Of a stretch of 64,000 nt of DNA, positions 43,435-51,979 are shown piece by piece. This DNA comes from Pseudomonas sp. ICMP 561. Its GTDB lineage: Bacteria; Pseudomonadota; Gammaproteobacteria; Pseudomonadales; Pseudomonadaceae. Both the position numbers and the translations under genes were made by a program. The notes under the pieces were generated by a model that was not told where the DNA came from, did not search any database, and was given only the letters and a program-made list of their open reading frames with translations. Position 1 is the first letter of the stretch; each line of letters starts with the position of its first letter. Location of the stretch: NCBI RefSeq assembly GCF_002699985.1, contig NZ_LKBT01000034.1, positions 359,860-423,859 of the forward strand, read 5' to 3'.

Positions 43435-46400
43435 AACCGCTCCGGCAGGCTGAAGCCGCTGAGGACGCGACTCTTGAATGGGTTGAAAGCACTGTTGGCG
43501 CGCAGCTCGTAGGAGATGCTCGCGCTGTCGACCCGCAGGCGCAGATTGAAGCGGTCTGGCGAGCTGCCCGCGACCAGATCCGATTGCTCCAGCAGACGGA
43601 ACCAGGCCCACGGGCCGTCCAGGGTAATGGCCGAGCGACCACTGGCCGATGGCGGCGAAATGGACATACGGACCACGCCGATGCTCCCGGCATTCGGCCA
43701 TTGCATCGCCACAGGGCGGCTCGGGCCATGGTCGTAACTGATCTGCTGACCATCAAGGTCGAGCAGGAACTGGGTGATCGAAGCATCCATGGCCACCGGT
43801 TTCAGCTCGAAGCGCACCATCGGTTGGGTTCCACCTGAACGGAAGAACGCATCACGGATCGCCGCAGCACGCTGGAAGGTCTGCAGCACGCCTGCATTGA
43901 TCCCCAGTTTCTGTGCTGCACCGGGCTGCCAGCGCCAGGTGGAAGCCGATGTATCGACGTAAGGTTGCAGGTATCTGCGGAAGTAGTTGTCCATCACTCC
44001 GCCAACCCCGAAGAACTGGCCGAAGTCATCCAGCGTGGCATCGCGATTGCTGCCGGGCGACAGGGGATAACGCCCGCTCAGGGACTGGCGATAAACGTTG
44101 ACCACCTCGCTCACCCAGGCCGCGTTCAACTGGTTTCGCACACCGCCCATCATCGTATTGGTGGTGGAGCTGACCACTGATTTGACCAGCCCCTGCACCA
44201 GAGGCGGTTGGCGCTCCGCCGTCAGGCTGACGCGTTGTGCTGCGGCCGTGGCCGAGTTTTTCGCTTCGCCAAGCAGCGCATCACCGCTGGCACCGACCAT
44301 GGCGCTGACCTGTACATACAGCGCGTTCATGTCCGCCAACAGACCGTCAATGGCAGCCGGTTCGCCTTCGCCCTTGCTGACCAGGCTGTTGAGTTCGGCA
44401 AAGTGCGCACTGACCGGGTCTTCGCTGCTGACCGGCGTTGCGGTGTTGCTGGCCGGTTGTTCCTGACCCAGCAATGAGCCGAGCTTTTGCTTGAGCTGAT
44501 CGACATTGCCGTCGACTTTCTTGCCTTGAGCGGCGAGGAGTTTTTCTTCCTGTTGCAGGTCTGTTTCTTTGGCGACGGCCACCAGCAGTTTCTTCAAGGG
44601 CGAAGAAGGTCCGGAGAGGACGCGCAGCACGTCTGCGGCTTGTGCCACGCTGGTGATGGGCACGAAGTCGATGTCGGCGAGCAGGGCGTCCCAGTTTCTC
44701 AGGTAGTCCTGGAAATACAGACGCCTGACGTCCGCGGCCAGACTGGCAACATTCTGTTGATCAGCCTGATCGCGGCCCAGCACCCATTGCTCTTCTGCCA
44801 GCGTGCCCGCTTGCGTCAGGCTGGTGGCCAGAAAGGCTTCCCGATAGCCCTTGGCGGTAAAAAAGCCGCTCAAAGGATCGCCCAACGGTTTTCCACTCTT
44901 GCGCGCAAACACCAGTGGCGCATCGCGACCGGCCGCCTCACTGAGGCGAAAGTCAGCGACGCCTTCGGGCAGTTTGTGTCGCTTGACCCGGTCATAAACG
45001 CGTTGCGCAACAGGCAACTGTTGCAGCTGGCGGCGCAGGTCGTCGATCAGGCGCTGGTCCAGGCGTGCGTTAGGCGGGTGGCGCTCGAACAGCGCCTGCA
45101 GATGTTCACCCAATTGCTGGCGTTGTTCCGGCGGCAGGTCGCGGGGCAGGTTTTGGTCCCAGTCCAGAGCAATCCATGCCTTGATGAAGTCAGGGTCGTA
45201 ATGCTCGTTGTCGGCGAGCATCAGGTAGGCCTTCAGACCTTCGTACAGGTAATCGGAACTGCCACCGCTGTGGAGTTGCTCTTCAATGCGCGTCACCAGG
45301 CGTGGTGCGAAGACCGCGATGAGGAGTTTGCGATAGACGCTGCCGGACTCTGCCTCAAGCATGTCGCCTTGATAAAGCCCCAGCCCCTCAGACCAGTCCG
45401 GTGCGTCACCTGCCAGATGCTTGACCGCATTGAGCAATGGCAATACCGCCAGCACATCGCGTTGTGCCGGGCTCAGGTTTTGTACGCTTTGGCCCAAAGG
45501 CGCGACCTTCTGATCGACCTGAGCGATGTACGCCTGGTTGGCGCGATAACTGACCCACCACAATGCACTGACCGTCAGCACCACTGCGATGGTCGCTGCC
45601 AGAACCCCACGGGCAATCCATTTGCGGCGCTGTTCGACTTTCGGGTTGACGCCCACCAGTCCCCGCTCGGCAAACGCCACGGCGGTGAACAGCTTGTGGA
45701 TGAAATAACTGCGCCCGGTGCCGCTCTGGCGCGCCAGATGCTGGCGGTCCAGGCTCATGCTTTGGGCCATGGCGCCGATTAGACGGTCAATCGGGCTGCC
45801 TTCCTGGGTGCCGCTGGTGAAATACACCCCGCGCAGCAAAGCTCGGTCTTCGTAAGCGTTGGGTTTGAACACCCCGTCCAGGAAGCTTTGCAGACAATCT
45901 TTCAACGCGCCGAATTGCTGGGGGAAGCCGTAGATCAAATCGCGCCGCGCCGGATCCCGCTCCTGCTGCAAGCGCTCCACCAGACGTGCGTTGATTCGTT
46001 GCTCCAGCAGGGCGAACTCATTGAGGAATTCAGCCAGCGGGCCTTGCGCGTTTTTACCGTCGTCGAGGGCGAAGGTCATCCCCCAGACCTGCTCACGCTC
46101 CTCTTTGCTCAAGGCATCGAAGAACTCCATGAAGCCAGGCACCAGATCCAGCTTTGTCAGCATCAGGTAGATCGGGAAACGCACGCCGAGCTGGGTATAC
46201 AGCTCTTGAATACGCGCGCGGATTGCAACGGCATGCGCCTCACGCTCAGCATCAGTGCCGAGCAACAGGTCAGACAGACTGATGGCAATGAAAGCGCCGT
46301 CGATAGGACGCCGCGAACGCTGATTTTTCAGCAGGTCCAGAAAGCCCAGCCACGCGGCTTTATCGACCTGCGCATGGCTGTCCTGAGTGGTATAGCGGCC

Positions 46401-46937
46401 GGCGGTATCGAGCAAGACGGCCTGATCGGTGAACCACCAGTCGCAGTTACGCGTCCCGCCCACACCGCGAATCGCGCCCGCACCCATCTGCGCCGCCAGC
46501 GGAAAATGCAGACCGGAATTGACCAGCGCAGTGGTCTTGCCCGAACCCGGCGGGCCGATGATCACGTACCACGGCAGTTCGTACAGATTGCGTCGCTCAT
46601 CGCCGCCCAGTCGGGCTTTCTTGAGCAGTGTCAGCGCTTCGTCCATGCGTTGGCGCAAGGTGGCGAGTTCTTCTGCCGTGGCGACACTGGCCGGGTCCGG
46701 AGCCTCTTGCGCAGCCAGGCTTTGCATGACTCTGGCGGCCTGACGACGCGCCTGAACGATGCGAAATACCCGGTATGCGAGCCATGCAGCGAACAGCAGG
46801 ATGATCAGCGCCCAGCGACGGCCTTCCGGCACCAGGGCTTCGAGCAACGGACCGACAAACCAGATAATCAAACTTAACGCGATCAGGCCCAGAACCGGGA
46901 CGATCCAGCGAATGAAAAAACCGAAAAACGCCTTCAC
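43431..46937 (-). CDS. tssM: T6SS membrane complex protein TssM (IcmF)
   Basis: TssM is the large inner-membrane protein that spans to TssJ and forms the trans-envelope channel of the T6SS with TssL. The 1,168-residue protein has two N-terminal helices (IVPVLGLIALSLIIWF and WALIILLFAAWLAYRVF), a cytoplasmic NTPase-like domain with Walker A GPPGSGKTT (residues 128-136), a third helix near residue 445 (WIARGVLAATIAVVLTVSALW) and a large periplasmic domain. The start is a GTG (MKAFFGF) overlapping the tssL stop. The P-loop is intact. Confidence 0.95.
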   Translation of the reverse strand: MKAFFGFFIRWIVPVLGLIALSLIIWFVGPLLEALVPEGRRWALIILLFAAWLAYRVFRIVQARRQAARVMQSLAAQEAPDPASVATAEELATLRQRMDEALTLLKKARLGGDERRNLYELPWYVIIGPPGSGKTTALVNSGLHFPLAAQMGAGAIRGVGGTRNCDWWFTDQAVLLDTAGRYTTQDSHAQVDKAAWLGFLDLLKNQRSRRPIDGAFIAISLSDLLLGTDAEREAHAVAIRARIQELYTQLGVRFPIYLMLTKLDLVPGFMEFFDALSKEEREQVWGMTFALDDGKNAQGPLAEFLNEFALLEQRINARLVERLQQERDPARRDLIYGFPQQFGALKDCLQSFLDGVFKPNAYEDRALLRGVYFTSGTQEGSPIDRLIGAMAQSMSLDRQHLARQSGTGRSYFIHKLFTAVAFAERGLVGVNPKVEQRRKWIARGVLAATIAVVLTVSALWWVSYRANQAYIAQVDQKVAPLGQSVQNLSPAQRDVLAVLPLLNAVKHLAGDAPDWSEGLGLYQGDMLEAESGSVYRKLLIAVFAPRLVTRIEEQLHSGGSSDYLYEGLKAYLMLADNEHYDPDFIKAWIALDWDQNLPRDLPPEQRQQLGEHLQALFERHPPNARLDQRLIDDLRRQLQQLPVAQRVYDRVKRHKLPEGVADFRLSEAAGRDAPLVFARKSGKPLGDPLSGFFTAKGYREAFLATSLTQAGTLAEEQWVLGRDQADQQNVASLAADVRRLYFQDYLRNWDALLADIDFVPITSVAQAADVLRVLSGPSSPLKKLLVAVAKETDLQQEEKLLAAQGKKVDGNVDQLKQKLGSLLGQEQPASNTATPVSSEDPVSAHFAELNSLVSKGEGEPAAIDGLLADMNALYVQVSAMVGASGDALLGEAKNSATAAAQRVSLTAERQPPLVQGLVKSVVSSTTNTMMGGVRNQLNAAWVSEVVNVYRQSLSGRYPLSPGSNRDATLDDFGQFFGVGGVMDNYFRRYLQPYVDTSASTWRWQPGAAQKLGINAGVLQTFQRAAAIRDAFFRSGGTQPMVRFELKPVAMDASITQFLLDLDGQQISYDHGPSRPVAMQWPNAGSIGVVRMSISPPSASGRSAITLDGPWAWFRLLEQSDLVAGSSPDRFNLRLRVDSASISYELRANSAFNPFKSRVLSGFSLPERL

Positions 46938-48262
46938 TCGACCCCCTCCGCCAGAACAGTGATTTCTACCCGGCGATTCTTCGCCCGGCCTTCGCTGGTG
47001 TTATTTGGTGCCAGCGGTTCGGTGTCGCTACGCCCTTCGGCGGTAAAGCGCTGCGGCTGACCGGTTTTAGCGGCGAGAATCTGCAACACCTGCTCGGCAC
47101 GCGCCTGGGACAATGCCCAGTTCGACGGGAAACGCAGGGTGGCGATGGGGCGATTGTCACTATGGCCCGTGACGCGAACCTGGCCTTTGACGTTACGAAT
47201 CGCGTCGGCGATGCGCAGCATCAGGGGCTGGAAATCGTCGACGATGCTGGCGCTGGCGGAAGCGAAGAGCTCGTCACCACGAATGGTTACCACCGAGCGA
47301 TCCACAGCGTCTTCCACGGAGACCCGGCCTGCCTTGATCTCATCAGCGAGGAAGCCCGCCAGGCGGGGACGCTCTACCAGCTTGGGCTGCACGACAGGAC
47401 GGTCAATGGCCTGCACCGGAATTTCACCCAGTGCATGGATATTCTTGAAGACCGGTTCGGCATCGGATGCCAGCTTCAGGCGCAGGCCGAAGAGCAGCAG
47501 TAACAGCAGCGCCAGGCCAATGGCTACGCCGACCCAGGGCGGCATGAATTGGGAAAGACGATCACGCGCCACGCTCAGCCCGCGCCAATGAGGCGACAGC
47601 TCGCGTTCGTATTCACCCCGTGCACTGCGGATGGCTGCACTGGTCCGCTCACGCAAAGCGTCCAGCTGACTGCGACCGTCATTCATGACCCGATAGCGGC
47701 CCTCGAAACCCAGGCACATGCACAGGTACAGCAACTCCAGCAGATACAGGTGTTCGCGCGGGCTTTGCAGGCAATGTTCCAGAAGCTGAAAGACCTTTTC
47801 ACCGCCCCAGGCTTCGTTGTGCACCGTGATCAGCAGGCTTTGTTTGCCCCACTCACTGGTGCTGCCCCAAGGCGTGCTCAGCACCGCTTCGTCCAGCGCG
47901 GTACACAGCGCATAACGGGCCAGCAGCACCTCATTGCGAGCGATACCGGCTGCTTCGGCGTCCTGTTCGAACTGGCGCAGATAACCCAATAGTTGTGCGC
48001 GCAGGCTCGCCGGTGCGGGATGCGCGATGGTGCTGCGCAAGCGCGTGAGCAAAGCCAGCAATGGCCCGGCGGCGGACTCCAGCGGGTTCAGGCCTTGCGC
48101 CTTGCCGGTCAGCGCCGGGCCGGCGGGAGCAGCAGGTGGGGCCGTCGGTTGCTCCGGATTTACCGGCTGCGGCCCGCGCCCACCGGGTCGCGGCATGAAC
48201 TGCGTGCGGTCATTGGGGGATTCAAACGGGTTTGAAGGATCGTCGTTCCGGGTCATCGCCAT
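46934..48262 (-). CDS. tssL: T6SS protein TssL with OmpA-like peptidoglycan-binding domain
   Basis: TssL (DotU/IcmH) is an inner-membrane component that binds TssM. The 442-residue protein has a cytoplasmic DotU domain (about residues 55-240, ARYALCTALDEAVLSTPWG and ELLYLCMCLGFEGRYRV), a membrane helix (WVGVAIGLALLLLLLFGL) and a C-terminal OmpA-like domain (VRVTGHSDNRPIATLRFPSN and AEGRSDTEPLAPN). The OmpA-like extension anchors the complex to peptidoglycan. An alternative ATG two codons downstream is possible. Confidence 0.95.
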   Translation of the reverse strand: MAMTRNDDPSNPFESPNDRTQFMPRPGGRGPQPVNPEQPTAPPAAPAGPALTGKAQGLNPLESAAGPLLALLTRLRSTIAHPAPASLRAQLLGYLRQFEQDAEAAGIARNEVLLARYALCTALDEAVLSTPWGSTSEWGKQSLLITVHNEAWGGEKVFQLLEHCLQSPREHLYLLELLYLCMCLGFEGRYRVMNDGRSQLDALRERTSAAIRSARGEYERELSPHWRGLSVARDRLSQFMPPWVGVAIGLALLLLLLFGLRLKLASDAEPVFKNIHALGEIPVQAIDRPVVQPKLVERPRLAGFLADEIKAGRVSVEDAVDRSVVTIRGDELFASASASIVDDFQPLMLRIADAIRNVKGQVRVTGHSDNRPIATLRFPSNWALSQARAEQVLQILAAKTGQPQRFTAEGRSDTEPLAPNNTSEGRAKNRRVEITVLAEGVE

Positions 48263-49597
48263 TTATCCTCGGATGGCCCAGAAAGCCAGGTTCAGCCCAG
48301 GGAAATCACCGGCTACATGGAAAGCAAAGCCACCGGAATTCATCAGCTGTTTCCAGTGTTCACTGCCACGGTCCAGTTCGTAATAGGTGGAGCCTGCGTG
48401 ATACGGAATCTGGCGAGGCGCAACCGGCAATGGCAGCAGGCCGATGCCCGGCAGTTGCAGGTTGACCAGGTCCCGGATGTGTTCAACCGAACCGACTTTG
48501 CTCTGTTGGGCAAAGCGGCCGCGCAAGGTTTCGCCCGGCACGTCGGCGCGGACGACAAGAATGAAGCTGGCGCTTTCGATCAGGCTGCGGTCGGCCAGCA
48601 TGGCGACATGAATACCGTAGGCTTTCTCGACAATCGGAATCGGCGTGGCTTTGCTGTCGATCAACATCGACAGGGCTTCACGCAGGGCGTGCATCACCGG
48701 GGTGAAGCTCAGCGCCAGATTGTCATGCTGGTACGGCGGATACTCCGCTGGGCGACGCTCGGCCACGGAGAACGTCGCGAACTCTCCCGCCAGGCTGACC
48801 AGTTCGCTGAACAACCGCTCGGGGTGCAATGGACTCAGGTGAGCGAGGTGCTGGATCAGGGGCTGAGCCCGATTGACCAGTTGCAGCAGCATGAAGTCAG
48901 CGATCTCCGAGGCTCCGCCCGCGCCGGACGCTACCACGCGCCCGGCCAGCGCTTCGCCGCGCTGATGCAGAAGGCCCAACAGCTCATTACGAAACGCACT
49001 CAAGAGGGCGTTGGCCGCGATATCCAGCACCGGCGGGATGTAAGTGTCATCCAGCACCAGCGCCCGGTCGGCACGTTTTTCCTTGATGCGCACCATGCCG
49101 ATGGCTGCGTAATCACCCAAGCCATCCTGTGCGGTCAGCAAGCGTAACGCGCGGGAGCCAATGGCTACCGGTGCGCGGTTCTCGAACGGCGCGTTGTCAT
49201 CGCGCACTTCGCGCACCTGGCTGATGTAGCGTGCCGCGCCAGGTTCTTCGCCTTCATCAACCGTGTCGCGCGCGCCAGCACGGCGCAGTGGCAAGGCCAG
49301 GTAAATGAGCCCGTCACGTAGATTGTCATCAATGCTCAGCGGGCTCGGTGCCAGGTCATCCTGAGGGATATTGAATGGCGTCCCGTCCGGCAACAGCCCA
49401 CGGGCCGAGATGATTGCGAGTTTGCCCTGTGCAAGCAGGCCCTGATCGATCAATAACTCGGAGAACCCCCAGGCACCGGCTGACAATGGCCGACTGCGGG
49501 CATCGATGAGGTTTTCCAGGTAACGGTCATGCTGCTGGAAATGCTGTGTTCCAATGAACATGCCTTCCGACCAGACCACTCGATTGTTCCAGGACAT
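48263..49597 (-). CDS. tssK: T6SS baseplate protein TssK
   Basis: TssK is the trimeric adaptor joining the T6SS baseplate to the membrane complex. The 444-residue protein has the family N-terminus MSWNNRVVWSEGMFIGTQHFQQHDRYLE and the C-terminal block LPGIGLLPLPVAPRQIPYHAGSTYYELDRG interrupted by variable regions. A GGAG site precedes the start. It lies between tssJ (15 bp) and tssL (no gap). Confidence 0.95.
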   Translation of the reverse strand: MSWNNRVVWSEGMFIGTQHFQQHDRYLENLIDARSRPLSAGAWGFSELLIDQGLLAQGKLAIISARGLLPDGTPFNIPQDDLAPSPLSIDDNLRDGLIYLALPLRRAGARDTVDEGEEPGAARYISQVREVRDDNAPFENRAPVAIGSRALRLLTAQDGLGDYAAIGMVRIKEKRADRALVLDDTYIPPVLDIAANALLSAFRNELLGLLHQRGEALAGRVVASGAGGASEIADFMLLQLVNRAQPLIQHLAHLSPLHPERLFSELVSLAGEFATFSVAERRPAEYPPYQHDNLALSFTPVMHALREALSMLIDSKATPIPIVEKAYGIHVAMLADRSLIESASFILVVRADVPGETLRGRFAQQSKVGSVEHIRDLVNLQLPGIGLLPLPVAPRQIPYHAGSTYYELDRGSEHWKQLMNSGGFAFHVAGDFPGLNLAFWAIRG

Positions 49598-49612
49598 GAG
49601 TTCTCCGATTGC

Positions 49613-50107
49613 CTATTGAGCGGGACGGGTTGGGATCGCGGCATCGGTGCGTATGGCTCGCACGTCGAGGCTGATCTGATATTCGCGGCGTTGGCCGGGG
49701 GCGACATCAAGCACCGCACGCCATTGCGCCTGGTCTATTTCGCGGTAACCGACGACGAGCCCGACATGACGGGTTGCAGGATCAAGCGGGCGCTGGATGC
49801 TCAATTGTTCGCCGGGCTGCAGCAGCACTTCGTCCTGATCAATCAGGTCAGGACCGAGCGTCGCAGGTGCACGCTCCACCAGGCCAAAGTAATCGGCGCG
49901 GGTGAAGTTAGCGGCGTTCTTGAGCTCAAAAATTCGCACTCGAACGGGTGCTGGCTGGCCGCTTGCGCCGGGATTGAGGCCGGCGATCGCCTGGAAATTC
50001 AACGTCAACGCGTTTGCGCCCGGCGCTGCGTCTGCAGAAGGTGGAGCGTCTTTGGCACAAGCGGCCAGCAGCATGATGAAAAGAGCTGCTACAGCACTAC
50101 GAAACAT
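49613..50107 (-). CDS. tssJ: T6SS outer-membrane lipoprotein TssJ
   Basis: TssJ is the lipoprotein that fixes the TssM-TssL complex to the outer membrane. The 164-residue protein has lipobox LAAC (Cys17) followed by Ala-Lys and a transthyretin-like beta domain (VRVRIFELKNAANFTRADYFGL, LLQPGEQLSIQRPLD, HVGLVVGYREID). It has a GAGGAAAAAAGG Shine-Dalgarno. It lies 48 bp after fha. Confidence 0.94.
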   Translation of the reverse strand: MFRSAVAALFIMLLAACAKDAPPSADAAPGANALTLNFQAIAGLNPGASGQPAPVRVRIFELKNAANFTRADYFGLVERAPATLGPDLIDQDEVLLQPGEQLSIQRPLDPATRHVGLVVGYREIDQAQWRAVLDVAPGQRREYQISLDVRAIRTDAAIPTRPAQ

Positions 50108-50155
50108 CCTTTTTTCCTCGATATCCAGGGGCGTTGTCTGTTGCCGAACACGTTG

Positions 50156-51580
50156 TTACGGACGCCGCAACCGGGCGCTGTGCTCCTCGTAGGCGCGGCT
50201 GAACTCGCGACCGAACAGGTCTTGAAAATCATCCTCCGCCTCGCGGGAGATATTGCTGTAAAGCTCGCTGAACTGCTGCCAGTACTGGGCTTGACGCGAT
50301 CCGGGCAGGAGATTTGAAAGCCCGCCGGGTTTACTCATTCGCGCTTCCAGTTCACTGGGTTCAAACCGTTTGAGCAGGTGTTTGATTGCGGCCTCGACGC
50401 CTGCCATGACGGCCAGTTGATGCGCGCGCAAATCGTCGAAACTGTCGCTGATTGCCTGGTCCGGTGGCATGAATGCCTGATTGCCATGGCGCAGCAGGAG
50501 CAACAGCGCTTCATCGGCATTGGGCGCGAACTTCAGCGGGTTGTTTTCCACCGGGCGGATCATGGTTTGCTGCATGCGGAACTCACCCTTGAGGCTGGTG
50601 CGCGCGCGCAGTACATCGATCAGGCCTTCAACCATCAACCGATAACTGCGGCCGATGGCTTCCATTTGCGCTTCGGCTTGAGCGTGATCGATGCGCAATT
50701 GATCCAGCCCTGCGCCGCGCAGAAAAGCTTGCAGTAATTGAGGTTGCGCGTGACTGGCGGCAGGTTCTGTAACCGGGGGCGGCGTCGGTTGCTTCTGGGC
50801 CGGAGCCGGAGCCAGGACGGGCTCAGCAACGGCTACAGGAATCGGCGCTGGCGGAATTTCTGGCACAGGTTCAGCGCTGACTGCCGCTGGCCTGGCTGGC
50901 GCAGGTGAGTCTGCAAACAGGTCCCAGTCTTCCGGGATTACACCTGGCACGGACGCAGGTGTTTCGAATATGGGAGCAGGCGCTACAGGCGCATGAGTGG
51001 CTGTCGGCGGCCGGAAGTCATGTCGTTCGGCTGGCACATGGTCCGGGTGAGTAACCGGCGGGACGGCAGACGGCGCCAGAAAGTCGAACAGATCGGGCAG
51101 GGTATCGAACGAAGACGGGCCCTGAAAACCTGCCACGTTCGGCATGTCCAGCGGAGCTGCAGCGGGGACGGGCGACGGGGCCTGCTGGCGACCCATCAGC
51201 GCTTCAAAGCTGTTTGAGGCGTCCGCGTTGCCGAGGCCGGGTTCCATCATTTGCAGATTGAAATCAATGCGCGCCTGTATTTCGTATTCGCCAATCCGGA
51301 TAACTTCTCCGTCTTGTAATGGCTCACTGTTTCCACGGCGCAGCCTGATGCCTGCATTGACCAATTCAACGCCATTGGTGCTGTTATCGGTCAAATAATA
51401 ACGGCCGTCTTTATATTGAATGACGCAATGTCTGGCTGAAACGAGGCGTTCAGGATCAGGTAATACCCAATCATTATCCGTGCTGCGCCCAATCGCTATC
51501 ACGCCTTTGTCCATTGATTTTTCGGGACATTGGCCTGGCGTTATCTTGTGATAACTCGTAATGGTCAAACGCAGCGACAT
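50156..51580 (-). CDS. fha1: T6SS FHA-domain protein (Fha/TagH)
   Basis: Fha is the phosphoprotein substrate of PpkA; its FHA domain reads threonine phosphorylation and triggers assembly. The 474-residue protein has an N-terminal FHA domain with conserved GRS (31-33), SARH (48-51) and NSTNG (66-70). A long Pro/Ala/Val linker follows (about residues 120-260), then the T6SS-specific C-terminal domain (LLQAFLRGAGLDQLRIDHAQ to LFGREFSRAYEEHSARL). The start at MSLRLTITSYHK has a strong AAGGAGG, which lies in a predicted hairpin loop. First gene of the leftward operon. Confidence 0.94.
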   Translation of the reverse strand: MSLRLTITSYHKITPGQCPEKSMDKGVIAIGRSTDNDWVLPDPERLVSARHCVIQYKDGRYYLTDNSTNGVELVNAGIRLRRGNSEPLQDGEVIRIGEYEIQARIDFNLQMMEPGLGNADASNSFEALMGRQQAPSPVPAAAPLDMPNVAGFQGPSSFDTLPDLFDFLAPSAVPPVTHPDHVPAERHDFRPPTATHAPVAPAPIFETPASVPGVIPEDWDLFADSPAPARPAAVSAEPVPEIPPAPIPVAVAEPVLAPAPAQKQPTPPPVTEPAASHAQPQLLQAFLRGAGLDQLRIDHAQAEAQMEAIGRSYRLMVEGLIDVLRARTSLKGEFRMQQTMIRPVENNPLKFAPNADEALLLLLRHGNQAFMPPDQAISDSFDDLRAHQLAVMAGVEAAIKHLLKRFEPSELEARMSKPGGLSNLLPGSRQAQYWQQFSELYSNISREAEDDFQDLFGREFSRAYEEHSARLRRP

Positions 51581-51582
51581 CG

Positions 51583-51594
51583 CGCCTCCTTGCA
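51583..51594 (-). promoter_or_regulatory. Small hairpin with ANGGAN loop on the fha Shine-Dalgarno
   Basis: Read on the minus strand, TGC (51594-51592) and GCG (51585-51583) form a three-base-pair stem (one G-T wobble) around the hexaloop AAGGAG (51586-51591). The loop is the Shine-Dalgarno of fha and fits ANGGAN, the core of CsrA/RsmA sites. The stem is short, so this is weaker than the tssA site. Confidence 0.4.
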
Positions 51595-51737
51595 TGCATC
51601 GCGAACAAAAAAACGGAAAGGTTGTTTCTGCGACAAAACGATTACAGTTTGATCAAAACAGCAAAAATATCCCTTTATATCGGCCATTTCGCTGAAATTC
51701 CGCGATTGTAAACACACCTTCATGAATGTCGTACAGA

Positions 51738-51778
51738 TTGTGACCGTAGAGTTCAGTGGGATGCCAGTCCGGTCACAA
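51738..51778. promoter_or_regulatory. Perfect 9-bp dyad with CRP/Vfr-like half-sites
   Basis: TTGTGACCG (51738-51746) and its exact inverse CGGTCACAA (51770-51778) are separated by 23 bp in the middle of the divergent T6SS control region. Each arm contains a TGTGA or TCACA half-site of the CRP/Vfr type. The right arm can also be read as TGCCA-N6-TCACA. Confidence 0.4.
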
Positions 51779-51854
51779 CTGTTTCACAAGCTTTACAGCT
51801 TACCTTGACATTGGCTGTTTCCTACACCAAAAATGCACAACTTATAAAATAATC

Positions 51855-51875
51855 GTGATGTCGACGTGACATCAC
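51855..51875. promoter_or_regulatory. Perfect 8-bp inverted repeat, candidate operator for tssA
   Basis: GTGATGTC (51855-51862) and GACATCAC (51868-51875) are exact inverse copies with a five-base spacer. They lie five bases after an AT-rich TATAAAAT (51843-51850) and 105 bp before tssA. The form suits a dimeric regulator; an RNA hairpin is also possible. Confidence 0.45.
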
Positions 51876-51962
51876 AGATCGTACGCTTTCAGCAAAGTTC
51901 CGAAGTTACCCGGAAGAATTTATGCAAAGTGATTCCGATATTTTCGTAACTATTCCCGGACC

Positions 51963-51978
51963 TCGATAGGGAGATCGA
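51963..51978 (+). promoter_or_regulatory. RsmA/CsrA-type hairpin covering the tssA Shine-Dalgarno
   Basis: TCGAT (51963-51967) and ATCGA (51974-51978) form a perfect five-base-pair stem with the hexaloop AGGGAG (51968-51973). The loop matches ANGGAN exactly and is also the Shine-Dalgarno of tssA (start 51980). This is the classical architecture of a CsrA/RsmA binding site that blocks translation. Confidence 0.6.
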
Positions 51979-51979
51979 T

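Noticed and set aside
41965..43512. A 515-codon plus-strand open frame
   Set aside because: It is antisense to ppkA, pppA and tagF, which are all clearly real. It has no ribosome site and a His/Arg/Gln-rich shadow composition.
46934..48262. The OmpA domain of TssL as an unusual fusion
   Set aside because: An OmpA-like peptidoglycan-binding C-terminus is a known form of TssL in HSI-I-type systems.
51581..51979. A sigma-54 promoter for the T6SS operons
   Set aside because: No TGGC-N8-TGC pattern was found on either strand of the gap, and no sigma-54 activator is encoded in the cluster.
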